From G965202915 sp965205955 (GTDB lineage: Bacteria > Pseudomonadota > Gammaproteobacteria > Eutrophobiales > Eutrophobiaceae): a DNA stretch of 64,000 nucleotides. The stretch covers positions 1,364,001 through 1,428,000 of the forward strand of contig OZ242192.1 of assembly GCA_965205955.1 (NCBI GenBank), given 5' to 3'. The position numbers and the translations under genes are program-made. Positions 34,819-43,591 of this stretch are shown in pieces (within the stretch, counting starts at the first letter, position 1; each line of letters starts with the position of its first letter). The notes below the pieces were generated by a model. That model was not told the DNA's origin, did no database searches, and saw nothing but the letters and a program-made list of their open reading frames with translations.

Positions 34819-36489
34819 TTAAAACAGGCCGCGTATATTGCCGTTGCTGTCTATATCTATATTCTCTGCGGCGGGCACTTTGGGCAATCCCGGCATGGTC
34901 ATCATATTCCCGGCTACGGCAACAATAAATCCGGCGCCATTGGCGAGTCTGACCTCGCTGATCTCCACCGAATGTCCTGAAGGCGCGCCGCGCACTGCCG
35001 GATTGGTTGAAAAAGACATCTGTGTCTTTGCTATGCAAACGGGAAGGCGGCCATGGTTTTCATTCAGCCTGGACAGTTCATCCCTGACCCTGGGGCCGGC
35101 AGTCACTTCCCCGGCGCCGTAAATTTTGGTGGCTATTGCCTCGATTTTTTCCCAGAGCGACATATTGTCCTCATAGACAAAAGAGTATTTGCCGGGATTA
35201 TTATCAACGGTATCGGCCACCGCTTTGGCTAACTCCTCCGCGCCCGCACCGCCGTCGGCCCAGTGTTTGGAAAGTACCGCCTTGCCGCCCGCTGCCTCGA
35301 TTTTTTCTTTCAGCAGCGCTATTTCCGCATCGGTATCGTTGACAAAATGATTGATGCAGACAATGCACGGCATAGAGTAATGATTCTGGATGTTGTGCAG
35401 ATGCCGTTCGAGATTTACCATGCCCTTTTGCACGGCCTCCAGGTTTTCATTACCCAAATCGCCCTTATCGACACCGCCGTGATATTTTACCGCCCGGATC
35501 GTCGCAACCAGAACCACGGCACTCGGGCTCAGTCCGGCCTTGCGGCATTTGATGTCAAAAAATTTCTCGGCCCCCAGATCGGCGCCGAAACCCGCCTCGG
35601 TGATCACATAATCGGCCAGTTTCAATGCGGTTTTGGTTGCCGTCACACTGTTGCAGCCATGGGCGATATTGGCAAATGGGCCGCCATGTACAAAGGCGAG
35701 ATTGTTTTCCAGCGTCTGCACCAGATTCGGTTTGATTGCATCCTTCAATAATGCGGTCATCGCCCCGTGCGCATTGATGTCTTTTGCATAGACCGGCTGC
35801 TTGTCCCCGTTATACGCCACCACAATGTTGCCCAGGCGCTGTTTCAAGTCCTCAATCGAGGTGGCAAGACAAAAGATCGCCATTACTTCGGACGCCACGG
35901 TAATGTCATAGCCGTCTTCACGCGGGAATCCGTTCGCGGTGCCGCCCAGGGCGATCACGGTTTTGCGCAATGCGCGATCATTCATATCCACCACCCGCTT
36001 CCATGTGATTGCGCGCGGATCGATATTCAGCGCATTGCCATGGTGTATATGATTATCCACCATGGCCGACAACAGATTATGCGCCGTCCCGATTGCATGG
36101 AAGTCCCCGGTAAAATGCAGATTGATGTCCTCCATCGGCACAACCTGGGCATAACCGCCGCCGGCAGCGCCGCCTTTTACCCCAAAGCAGGGGCCGAGCG
36201 ATGGTTCACGCAGGCAGATCAGGGTTTTTTTGCCAATGCGGTTCATCGCATCTCCCAACCCGACTGTGGTAGTGGTCTTGCCCTCGCCCGCAGGCGTAGG
36301 GCTGATTGCGGTAGTCAGGATAAGTTTCCCATCCTCCCGGTTCTCGAGGCTGTCTATATAATCGAGCGACAGCTTTGCCTTGTAATGACCATAAGGTTCC
36401 AGATACTGGCTGTTGATGCCGTACTGTTCCTCGGCAAGGTCAATGATCTGTTTCTTGCCGGCCTTTTGTGCAATTTCTATATCAGACAT
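34819..36489 (-). CDS. fhs: Formate-tetrahydrofolate ligase
   Basis: Fhs makes 10-formyl-tetrahydrofolate from formate, ATP and THF. The 556-residue protein has the P-loop TPAGEGKTTT at 65-74 and the signature PMEDINLHFTGDFHAIGTAH near 120-140. GGGAGGGG lies eight bases before ATG 36489. It is monocistronic here. Many gammaproteobacteria lack it, so its presence suggests use of formate-derived C1 units, for example in serine/glycine or purine metabolism. Confidence 0.97.
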   Translation of the reverse strand: MSDIEIAQKAGKKQIIDLAEEQYGINSQYLEPYGHYKAKLSLDYIDSLENREDGKLILTTAISPTPAGEGKTTTTVGLGDAMNRIGKKTLICLREPSLGPCFGVKGGAAGGGYAQVVPMEDINLHFTGDFHAIGTAHNLLSAMVDNHIHHGNALNIDPRAITWKRVVDMNDRALRKTVIALGGTANGFPREDGYDITVASEVMAIFCLATSIEDLKQRLGNIVVAYNGDKQPVYAKDINAHGAMTALLKDAIKPNLVQTLENNLAFVHGGPFANIAHGCNSVTATKTALKLADYVITEAGFGADLGAEKFFDIKCRKAGLSPSAVVLVATIRAVKYHGGVDKGDLGNENLEAVQKGMVNLERHLHNIQNHYSMPCIVCINHFVNDTDAEIALLKEKIEAAGGKAVLSKHWADGGAGAEELAKAVADTVDNNPGKYSFVYEDNMSLWEKIEAIATKIYGAGEVTAGPRVRDELSRLNENHGRLPVCIAKTQMSFSTNPAVRGAPSGHSVEISEVRLANGAGFIVAVAGNMMTMPGLPKVPAAENIDIDSNGNIRGLF

Positions 36490-36739
36490 GGTGATCCCCT
36501 CCCGTCGTTAAGCAATGATTTTATTTTCTTTATGTGCCGAAAGCAAGCAAGTGTATGGGACCATAATATATGGCGTTCAGGGATTGCCCGGCAGAATCTG
36601 ACGGTAGTGCCGGCCGCTGTTGTAGAACGCCGGCTGTTGTCCAATTCCCGCTACCGGTCGCCACGCCGTTCATTGGCAGTGGCTTGTGATAATCCGCTAA
36701 CAACTTGCTATTGGAATGTTCACGGCAGGGGTTCATTTA

Positions 36740-36768
36740 TTGATTATTTTACGTCAATTATTTATAAT
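36740..36768 (+). promoter_or_regulatory. Strong sigma-70 promoter for the envelope gene cluster
   Basis: TTGATT (36740-36745), exactly 17 bases, then TATAAT (36763-36768). It lies in the 451-base space between fhs and the kinase-like gene and would give a leader of about 165 bases. No other convincing feature is seen in that space (36490-36940). Confidence 0.6.
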
Positions 36769-36940
36769 TTTAGCATAATGTTGCAGTATAAATTGGCTTT
36801 AAATTCCTGGGCACGAGTTGTTCGATTTCGTATTGGTGCGTACCGGCGGCGGCAAATCTGTTAAATGCGGGCCTAAGCAATTTTTGCCTGCATTTCCATT
36901 ATTCAGTCAAATGCAACAACGTAAATAACAGGCGGGGCGC

Positions 36941-37570
36941 GTGAGTGATCTGACGGAATCCGCAGCGAAACCGCTGCCTCATCTGGGGGAGGGCATTGAA
37001 GTTACCGGTCATCTTGCGTGCGGACGGCGCACCAACGTTTATACCGTGCTGTATCGCGGACGGCGCGCCGTAGCAAAATTCTATAGACCGGAATTCATCA
37101 GGAAATACCGCAAGCGTTTCGACTGCGATATCGCAGAGTTTGAATACGAGCGAAACCGCACTTTTCATGCCAGCGAGGCTTTGCGCCCTTACTGCCCGGA
37201 ACCGCTGCATTGCATACATGATTATGAGGGTGTTTGCGTGTTTATACAGGAATATATCGAAGGCGACTCGCTCAGTCGGTTTGCCGAAAGGACAGGGTAT
37301 TTGCCCGAAGAGATCATGGCGGCGGGGTACTTTATTGTCAGTGAAGCCTCCAGGATCGGTTTGCATGATCTGGATATCTATCCATCCAATGTGCTGATTG
37401 TTGCTGACGGGCAGCGATGGAAGCCGATGGTGTATGATTTCAATATGATGCCTCAGCATAAGTTTCCTCCGAATCCGATCATCGCGGCGGCTTTTCTGCT
37501 GGGGCTGCGCAAACGTTCACACAGAGATTATGCCAATCTCAAAAAATGGCAGCGCTTGGCGACAGGTTGA
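36941..37570 (+). CDS. Protein-kinase-like phosphotransferase of the envelope cluster
   Basis: A 209-residue kinase-fold protein starting at GTG 36941. Candidate Lys46 (RAVAKFYRP), catalytic loop HDLDIYPSNV at 142-151 and metal-binding Asp166 in VYDFNM are visible. It resembles YrbL/LPS-kinase-like proteins, and its neighbours are LPS core genes, so a sugar or lipid phosphate substrate is a fair guess. Overlaps the next gene by 25 bases. Confidence 0.65.
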   Translation: MSDLTESAAKPLPHLGEGIEVTGHLACGRRTNVYTVLYRGRRAVAKFYRPEFIRKYRKRFDCDIAEFEYERNRTFHASEALRPYCPEPLHCIHDYEGVCVFIQEYIEGDSLSRFAERTGYLPEEIMAAGYFIVSEASRIGLHDLDIYPSNVLIVADGQRWKPMVYDFNMMPQHKFPPNPIIAAAFLLGLRKRSHRDYANLKKWQRLATG

Positions 37571-38304
37571 AGGCAGGGAGCAGAGAGTTGTCCGACGTGG
37601 ATAAAAATGCGGATTTACCGTTTGGCTTTTATTTATGGGTCCCGCTGTTGCTGGCATTATCGCCTTACATCCTGCAGTCAACATTTGGCCAGGTGCGGTG
37701 GCTGCACGGAGAGCGCGGTATTTTTGAGCTCCTGACTTTTGTGCTGTTGATCATCGCGATCTATTTCATTCTGCGGGCACGATCGTCTGCCGTTGCTTTG
37801 CACATTAATCGGTTGCCGGCATGGCTTATTGTGATGTTGTTGGGTAGCGTTTATTTTGCAGGCGAGGAGGTCAGTTGGGGACAGCATTTTTTCCGGTGGC
37901 AGACCTCGGATGTATGGCAAAGCATAAACGATCAGCAGGAAACCAATCTGCATAACGTACACGCGCTCTTCGATCAGTTGCCACGGACTTTGCTGACCTT
38001 TGCTGCGTTGATCGGCGGTGTTCTGGCACCATCTTACCGGTGGTGGCGCAGCATTGAAACTGGGGTGGATAAGATGGCCGGTTGGTTGTGGCCGACCGTT
38101 GTATGCGTACCGGTGTGCATATGTGCGCTGGTGATCTCACTGCTCGATGATCTGGTTGAAAGTCTGATCGAAAGTTCGAATGGAGCGATGCTCGCGCAAT
38201 TGGATATCAGCGGCGGCGAAATGAAGGAGTGCCTGCTTGCGTTGTTTATTCTTTTTTACTCGATGTCGCTGTTCAGGCGGCTGAAGTCCCACAAGGTCTT
38301 GTAA
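37546..38304 (+). CDS. Integral membrane protein, function unknown
   Basis: A 252-residue protein with about six hydrophobic segments (about 25-43, 58-76, 88-104, 147-163, 182-204, 228-244). The conserved-looking motif FAGEEVSWGQHFF lies near residue 108. The frame opens at 37546 within the preceding gene; TTG 37588 after GGGAGC is a possible alternative. Four bases from hldD, so co-transcribed with LPS genes. No function assigned. Confidence 0.7.
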   Translation: MAALGDRLKAGSRELSDVDKNADLPFGFYLWVPLLLALSPYILQSTFGQVRWLHGERGIFELLTFVLLIIAIYFILRARSSAVALHINRLPAWLIVMLLGSVYFAGEEVSWGQHFFRWQTSDVWQSINDQQETNLHNVHALFDQLPRTLLTFAALIGGVLAPSYRWWRSIETGVDKMAGWLWPTVVCVPVCICALVISLLDDLVESLIESSNGAMLAQLDISGGEMKECLLALFILFYSMSLFRRLKSHKVL

Positions 38305-38308
38305 CACG

Positions 38309-39250
38309 ATGTTTATCGTTACCGGCGCGGCAGGGTTTATCGGCAGCAATGTTATCGCTGCGTTGAATAGGCGCGGCATTCACAACATCCTCGCAGTGGA
38401 TAATCATGATGCCGGTGAGGAGATCCCGAATCTCAAAGACCTGCACGTTGAAGATCATTGCCGCAAGGAGGAATTGCCGCGCCTGCTTTCCGATCCTGGA
38501 TTTGTGTGCAAGATCGACTGGGTGATACACGAAGGCGCCTGCGCTTCGACGGTCGAGCGCGACGAACGGTACATGATGGAAAATAATTTCGACTATACCA
38601 GGAGGCTGCTCGATGCATGTCTCGAACATACGGTGCCTTTTCAATATGCGTCCACTGCCGGCGTATACGGCCACGGCCGCGACTCGCGCGAGGCGCCGGA
38701 AAATGAGCAACCCGAGACCCTTTATGCCCGGTCGAAATTAGCGATTGACCAATATGTGCGTCGTGTTCTGCCCGATGCGAAAGCGCCGATTGTCGGTTTG
38801 CGCTATTTCAATGTTTACGGGCCAGGGGAGGGACATAAAGGCTTTATGCGTAGCACGCCCAACGTGTTTAGCCGCCAGTTGCGTGAAGATGGCAAGATCA
38901 GGGTTTTTGGCGCCAATGAAACCTGCGCCGCCGGCGAGCACCGGCGCGATTTTATTCATGTGGATGACATCGTGCGGGTGAAACTATGGTTTGTTGACAA
39001 GGGAGGTCCGTCCGGGATCTATAACCTGGGCACCGGCGTCAGCCGGACTTTTCGCGAGGTTGCCGAGACGGTGATCCGCCATTATGGCAAGGGAGAAGTC
39101 GAGTTTGTGGCGTTTCCGGAGCAGTTGAAAGGCGCGTATCAGGATTTTACCGAAGCGGATCTGGGCGCCTTGCGATCCGTTGGCTACGACAGCGATTTCA
39201 TGCCGATCGAGACCGGCATTCCACGTTATCTGGAATGGCTTGCCGATTGA
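38309..39250 (+). CDS. hldD: ADP-L-glycero-D-manno-heptose-6-epimerase
   Basis: HldD makes ADP-L-glycero-D-manno-heptose for the LPS inner core. NADP-binding GAAGFIGS at 6-13, Tyr139/Lys143 in LYARSKLAID, and the family signatures NNFDYTRRLLDACLE and YFNVYGPGEGHKG. At 313 residues it is full length. Last gene of the plus-strand envelope group, converging on the glycosyltransferase gene. Confidence 0.96.
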   Translation: MFIVTGAAGFIGSNVIAALNRRGIHNILAVDNHDAGEEIPNLKDLHVEDHCRKEELPRLLSDPGFVCKIDWVIHEGACASTVERDERYMMENNFDYTRRLLDACLEHTVPFQYASTAGVYGHGRDSREAPENEQPETLYARSKLAIDQYVRRVLPDAKAPIVGLRYFNVYGPGEGHKGFMRSTPNVFSRQLREDGKIRVFGANETCAAGEHRRDFIHVDDIVRVKLWFVDKGGPSGIYNLGTGVSRTFREVAETVIRHYGKGEVEFVAFPEQLKGAYQDFTEADLGALRSVGYDSDFMPIETGIPRYLEWLAD

Positions 39251-39359
39251 TCCGGTTGGTTATTGCACGGTAGCTGCAAGATTTCGTGTCTGCTCATGTG
39301 GCACGTGTATCGTTTCTGCCGGACGATACCCTAAGGCGCCGTTGAGAGATCCCTTGTTT

Positions 39360-40409
39360 TCAGGCCAGTTCGTCGAGTTTTTCGCGCACGTCGGCGACGG
39401 TGATCAATTCCATCACACCGGGTTTTTCGATTTTGGTGCCCCACGGGATCGCTTGCCAGTCTTTGCCCAGGTAGCGGCGTGCGGCATCGGGATAACGGTT
39501 CACGCACCATTTCCTGCTCAGATAGGGGGTTGCACGGTCAGGATTGGTCGCAGCATATAGCCCGATGACGGGCTTGTCGGCGCAGGTTGCAAGGTGCGCG
39601 GGGCCGGAGTCGGGGCTGATTACAATATCGGCGCGCAGGATCACGGCCATCAACTGGCGCAGCGTCGTTTTTCCGCTCAGATCAATTGGGGTTGTGCGCA
39701 TCGCGGAGGTGATCTGCCGGGCGTAGTCGCGCTCTGTGGGGCCTCCGGTGAGTACGACACGCATCGCGTGGGTTTCGGCGGCGTAGTCGGCGATCCTGGC
39801 ATAGCGTTCGGGCAGCCAGTTTCTGCGTATGTGCCTTGAGCATGGGCTGATTAAAAGAATACGCTCGCCGGTTTTGGGCAGGACGCGCCCGGCGAAGGCG
39901 CGTTCTTCGTCGGTGCAACAGATATCCCATGCCAGCCGCTTGTCGCTGATGCCTAGCTCCTCGGTGAAACAGAAGAAGCTGTCGAGCACGTGCTGATTGG
40001 TTTTTGCCTGGATTCGACGGTTGATAAACAGGCCGTGAAGATCTTTCGAGCGGGCCCGATCAAACCCGATCCTCACCGGCGCTTTGATGAACAGCGGGAT
40101 CAGGTTGGCACGCAGCGCCAGTTGCATCAGCATCAGCACGTCGAAGCAGCGTCCGCGCAGTTGCCGGCGCAAGTCGAAATAAGCTTGTATCCCGCGGCTT
40201 TTGTCAAAAGTGATGAATTCGATACCGGGCAGGTCGCGCACCAGTTCGAGCTCCATTTTACCGATAATCCATGTGATCTTTGTTTGCGGTCGGTGATACC
40301 TGATAGTATGGACTATCGGTAGCATGTGGGTCACATCCCCGATCGCCGACAGGCGCACTATACAGATTGTCCCCGGCGGATTGTCGGGATTGACAATCGA
40401 GCGGTTCAT
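39360..40409 (-). CDS. Glycosyltransferase family 9 (LPS heptosyltransferase-like)
   Basis: A 349-residue GT-B enzyme of family 9. The N-terminal ICIVRLSAIGDVTHMLP motif and the C-terminal donor site VISPDSGPAHLATCADKPVI are characteristic of ADP-heptose:LPS heptosyltransferases. Which heptose it adds (WaaC, WaaF or WaaQ type) cannot be decided. It diverges from kdkA with only 14 bases between the starts, consistent with shared control of inner-core assembly. Confidence 0.9.
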   Translation of the reverse strand: MNRSIVNPDNPPGTICIVRLSAIGDVTHMLPIVHTIRYHRPQTKITWIIGKMELELVRDLPGIEFITFDKSRGIQAYFDLRRQLRGRCFDVLMLMQLALRANLIPLFIKAPVRIGFDRARSKDLHGLFINRRIQAKTNQHVLDSFFCFTEELGISDKRLAWDICCTDEERAFAGRVLPKTGERILLISPCSRHIRRNWLPERYARIADYAAETHAMRVVLTGGPTERDYARQITSAMRTTPIDLSGKTTLRQLMAVILRADIVISPDSGPAHLATCADKPVIGLYAATNPDRATPYLSRKWCVNRYPDAARRYLGKDWQAIPWGTKIEKPGVMELITVADVREKLDELA

Positions 40410-40423
40410 AGGTCTAAAGCAGC

Positions 40424-41140
40424 GTGAAAGAACAATTTATCCGACAAGGCGGCATGCATATCCTGTATGACAGCGACGCCGTTTCCCGATTCTTGCCCGC
40501 ATGGTTTGAACGCGAGGCGCTGAAGGCTGATGGCGCCGTCGAACACGAGACGGCGAGCGGGCGCATGCCGGCCATCTTTTTTACGATTGGGGGCGCTGCG
40601 TTTGTGCTCAAGCATTACCGGCGCGGCGGTTGGCCGGGGCGCCTTATCCGCGACAGGTACGGCTACCTCGGAGAGGCGGCGGTGCGTTCCTTCCGCGAAT
40701 GGCGGCTGTTGGCGGAATTGCAGAAACTGGGCCTGCCCGCGCCCGCGCCGTGCGCGGCGCGCTATCAGCGTCGCGGTCTGTGCTATACGGCCGACTTGAT
40801 CACCTTCCGCTGTCATGGGACGGAGCCTCTGTCGCAGGTTCTGATGCGGGAGCGTTTGCCGGCTGAGCGGTGGCGGGCGCTTGGAATGATATTGCGCCGT
40901 TTCCACGATGCGGGGGTTTATCACGCCGATCTTAACGCCCACAACATCCTGCTCGGCGGGCACACAGAGGAGATCTTCGTAGTGGATTTTGACAAGGCGC
41001 GCATTATCGGCGCCGACGCCCGGCGGCTCATGCATAATTTGGCGCGGTTGCAGCACTCTCTGTCGAGACTGCGCTCGCAATCGGTTTCTTTCATGTACGA
41101 GCCCTGGAATTTTTCCGAGTTGCTGACGGGTTATCAGTAG
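40424..41140 (+). CDS. kdkA: 3-deoxy-D-manno-octulosonic acid (Kdo) kinase
   Basis: KdkA phosphorylates Kdo in the LPS inner core, typical of organisms with a single phosphorylated Kdo. The 238-residue kinase-fold protein has Lys near 62 (FVLKHYRRGGWPGRL), catalytic YHADLNAHNILL near 166-177 and VDFDKARI near 190. Starts at GTG 40424. Together with hldD and the heptosyltransferase it completes an inner-core set. Confidence 0.92.
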   Translation: MKEQFIRQGGMHILYDSDAVSRFLPAWFEREALKADGAVEHETASGRMPAIFFTIGGAAFVLKHYRRGGWPGRLIRDRYGYLGEAAVRSFREWRLLAELQKLGLPAPAPCAARYQRRGLCYTADLITFRCHGTEPLSQVLMRERLPAERWRALGMILRRFHDAGVYHADLNAHNILLGGHTEEIFVVDFDKARIIGADARRLMHNLARLQHSLSRLRSQSVSFMYEPWNFSELLTGYQ

Positions 41141-41186
41141 CGTGCGTATAGCGATATTGTGCAATCTCGGGGAATCAAATAATACC

Positions 41187-41552
41187 TCAGCTATCATGTA
41201 GCGCATATCGTTCCAGGATCTCCAACGACACATTTGTGGTAACCGAGTGGTGCGTGGAGCGCAATAATATTTTAGGCGCCATCCCGGCCTCGCAGGCCTC
41301 TATCCAGCGAGCAAGACAAATACACCAGCGATCACCTGCTATCAATCCGGGAAAACCGAAATTTGGCTTAGGGGTAATTAAATCATTGCCGTTTTCCTTG
41401 CTGAATCTCAGGAAATCATCGCTCATGACGGCGCAAACGGTATGCAGTCCAACATCCTCTTCACAGGTATCGCATCGGCCATTGCGAAAAAAACCGGTTG
41501 CCGTTTCCGGACAGCAATCTTCCAGTGCAGTGCCTAGTACATTTTTAGTCAT
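41187..41552 (-). CDS. DUF2237 family protein
   Basis: A 121-residue cysteine-rich protein of family DUF2237. Conserved blocks TGFFRNGRCDTCEEDVGLHT, VCAVMSDDFLRFSK and PGLIAGDRWCICLARWIEA are present. No function is known for the family. Single gene between kdkA and a decayed IS end. Confidence 0.92.
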   Translation of the reverse strand: MTKNVLGTALEDCCPETATGFFRNGRCDTCEEDVGLHTVCAVMSDDFLRFSKENGNDLITPKPNFGFPGLIAGDRWCICLARWIEACEAGMAPKILLRSTHHSVTTNVSLEILERYALHDS

Positions 41553-41724
41553 AGGTTATAGTATTTATCCAGTTTGATGAAATACATTGCTTTTATACGG
41601 CCTGTATTCCATATCGATCTTGTTAGTCTGATTCCAGATCAACCTGTTCATCATCACTTGATAAAGAGAGTATATTTGCACGGTGCGAGCAACATACTGG
41701 ACAAATACCCTGAATTCAAGCGCT

Positions 41725-41868
41725 TGTATAGGCCCGGTACCTTTGGCAATTGTTGCTGGAAAACGAATTGTAGCGGGGTTTGCAGGCCGGGGCTTGGGGA
41801 ATGACGCGGTCATAGGCGACCGGCCACTCGGCCATTTTGCGGTCGAAAAAAGGCAGGACTGCCAGAGT
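41725..41868 (-). mobile_element. Decayed end of an IS481-like element
   Basis: About 145 bases resemble the left end and transposase C-terminus of the intact element at 51203-52284: the end GTATAGGCCCGGTACCTTTG against GTATGGGTCCAGTACCTTTG, followed by the complement of the last transposase codons with several changes. No other part of the element is present. The rest of 41553-41968 shows no gene. Confidence 0.65.
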
Positions 41869-41968
41869 TACAACAGATGAATACAGGCCTCCTTACAGAA
41901 GCCGCTGGAAATCAGCGGGGTAAACGACGTCAGCGCCAATCCAGAGAGGTCGAAGGCTTTGTCATCCA

Positions 41969-43588
41969 TCAGTATTCCGGGCTATACATCAGGTCCGCGA
42001 TCCTCTTTTGCACATCACCCGGGCGTTCGTCACGCGCCAGTCCCTGCTCCCAGGCCTTCTCGGCAACCGCCACGGCGATGGCCAGAGACGCCTTGCGGAT
42101 GTGAGACAACGATGGATAAATCGCCCCCGTATCCAGATCATCCTGAGTCACCATCTGCGCCAATACGCGCGCCGATTCGAGAAACATTTCATCACTGACG
42201 CAACGGGCATGACACGCCACCGCGCCCAAACCGATACCCGGAAAAATATACGCATTATTGCCCTGCCCGGGACGATGGCGCTGCCCCGCATATTCGACCA
42301 CGCCGAAGGGGCTGCCACTGGCAAACACGGCACGGCCATTGGACCAGGTATAGGCCTGTTCTGCGGTGCATTCCGCTCTGGAAGTCGGATTCGACAGGGC
42401 AAAAATGGCCGGATGCGGGTTGAGCTCGGCCATCAAACGCACCACCTCCTGCGTAAATGCGCCGGGTGTGCCGGTGGCGCCAACCAGTATATGCGGTTTA
42501 ACCGTTTTGATCGCGGCAATAAAATCGGCTGGCGGCGCATCATGTGCGTAGGCGACGTTGTGCGGGGCCAGCTTGGCCCGCCCCTTGACCACCAGGCCGG
42601 TTCGATCAACAAACCACAGACGCCGGGCGGCTGCCTGCTTATCCAGACCCGCATTTTGTAGCGCCACATGAATCAAATCCGCAATGCCGGTTGCCGCCGA
42701 ACCGGCGCCCAGAAACATAATGCGCAGATCCGCCAACTGTACGCCGGTAATACGGCTGGAGGCCAGCACACCTGCCAGTACAACGGCGGCGGTTCCCTGT
42801 ATATCATCATTGAAACACAATACGCGATCACGCCAGGTCTGTAACAGCGAGTAGGCATTGGGGGTCAGAAAATCTTCAAACTGGATAAGCGCACGCGGAA
42901 ACGCGTCCTGCACGGCAAGCACAAATTCTTCCACCAGTTGATTGTATTCATCACCACTGACCCGCGCACGCTTGACACCTAGATACAACGGGTCATTCCG
43001 TAGCGGTTCATTATTCGTGCCGACATCAAGCATGACCGGCAGGCACTGGCGCGGATGTATCCCGGCGCACGCCGTGTACAGCGCCAGCTTACCGATAGGG
43101 ATCCCCATACCATTGGCGCCCAGATCACCCAGTCCCAGGATCCGCTCACCGTCTGTTATGACAATCATGCGCACGTCTTTATCGGGCCAGTTATCCAGCA
43201 TACGCCGAATATGCCCACGATCATCAGGCGTGATATAAAACCCGCGAGGCTGTCTGAATATATGCGCAAACTCCTGACAGGCCTGCCCCACCGTTGGCGT
43301 ATAGATAATCGGCATCAGCTCTTCTATATGGTCGATGATCAGACGATAAAACAGCCGCTCATTCCGCCCCTGCAAGGCCTGCATAAAAACATAGCGCTCA
43401 ATCTCACTGCTCTTGCGCCGCAGATTTCCCAAGGCGCGCGCCAATTGCCCCTCCCGGTCGCCAATCGCCGCCGGCAGCAGGCCACGCAGCTTGTACCGCT
43501 CGCGTTCAGCCACACTAAATACCGTCCCCTTATTCAACGCCGCATTATTCAAGCGGTCGTAACCGATCACATCGTTATTATCTGCCAT
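41969..43588 (-). CDS. maeA: NAD-dependent malic enzyme
   Basis: Oxidative decarboxylation of malate to pyruvate and CO2. The 539-residue protein is the large (MaeA/SfcA) type: YTPTVGQACQEF near 94-105, DGERILGLGDLGANGMGIP near 145-163, IQFEDF metal site, and NAD-binding FLGAGSAATGIADL near 296. ATG 43588 comes three bases after the stop of the PoxB-like gene, so the two form an operon. The product pyruvate is the substrate of the neighbouring enzyme. Confidence 0.95.
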   Translation of the reverse strand: MADNNDVIGYDRLNNAALNKGTVFSVAERERYKLRGLLPAAIGDREGQLARALGNLRRKSSEIERYVFMQALQGRNERLFYRLIIDHIEELMPIIYTPTVGQACQEFAHIFRQPRGFYITPDDRGHIRRMLDNWPDKDVRMIVITDGERILGLGDLGANGMGIPIGKLALYTACAGIHPRQCLPVMLDVGTNNEPLRNDPLYLGVKRARVSGDEYNQLVEEFVLAVQDAFPRALIQFEDFLTPNAYSLLQTWRDRVLCFNDDIQGTAAVVLAGVLASSRITGVQLADLRIMFLGAGSAATGIADLIHVALQNAGLDKQAAARRLWFVDRTGLVVKGRAKLAPHNVAYAHDAPPADFIAAIKTVKPHILVGATGTPGAFTQEVVRLMAELNPHPAIFALSNPTSRAECTAEQAYTWSNGRAVFASGSPFGVVEYAGQRHRPGQGNNAYIFPGIGLGAVACHARCVSDEMFLESARVLAQMVTQDDLDTGAIYPSLSHIRKASLAIAVAVAEKAWEQGLARDERPGDVQKRIADLMYSPEY

Positions 43589-43591
43589 CGT

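Noticed and set aside
36530..36736. 68-codon minus-strand frame between fhs and the kinase gene
   Set aside because: No ribosome-binding site, unusual composition, and no family resemblance.
35767..36864. 365-codon plus-strand frame opposite fhs
   Set aside because: It lies fully antisense to a well-conserved enzyme gene and shows no family features.
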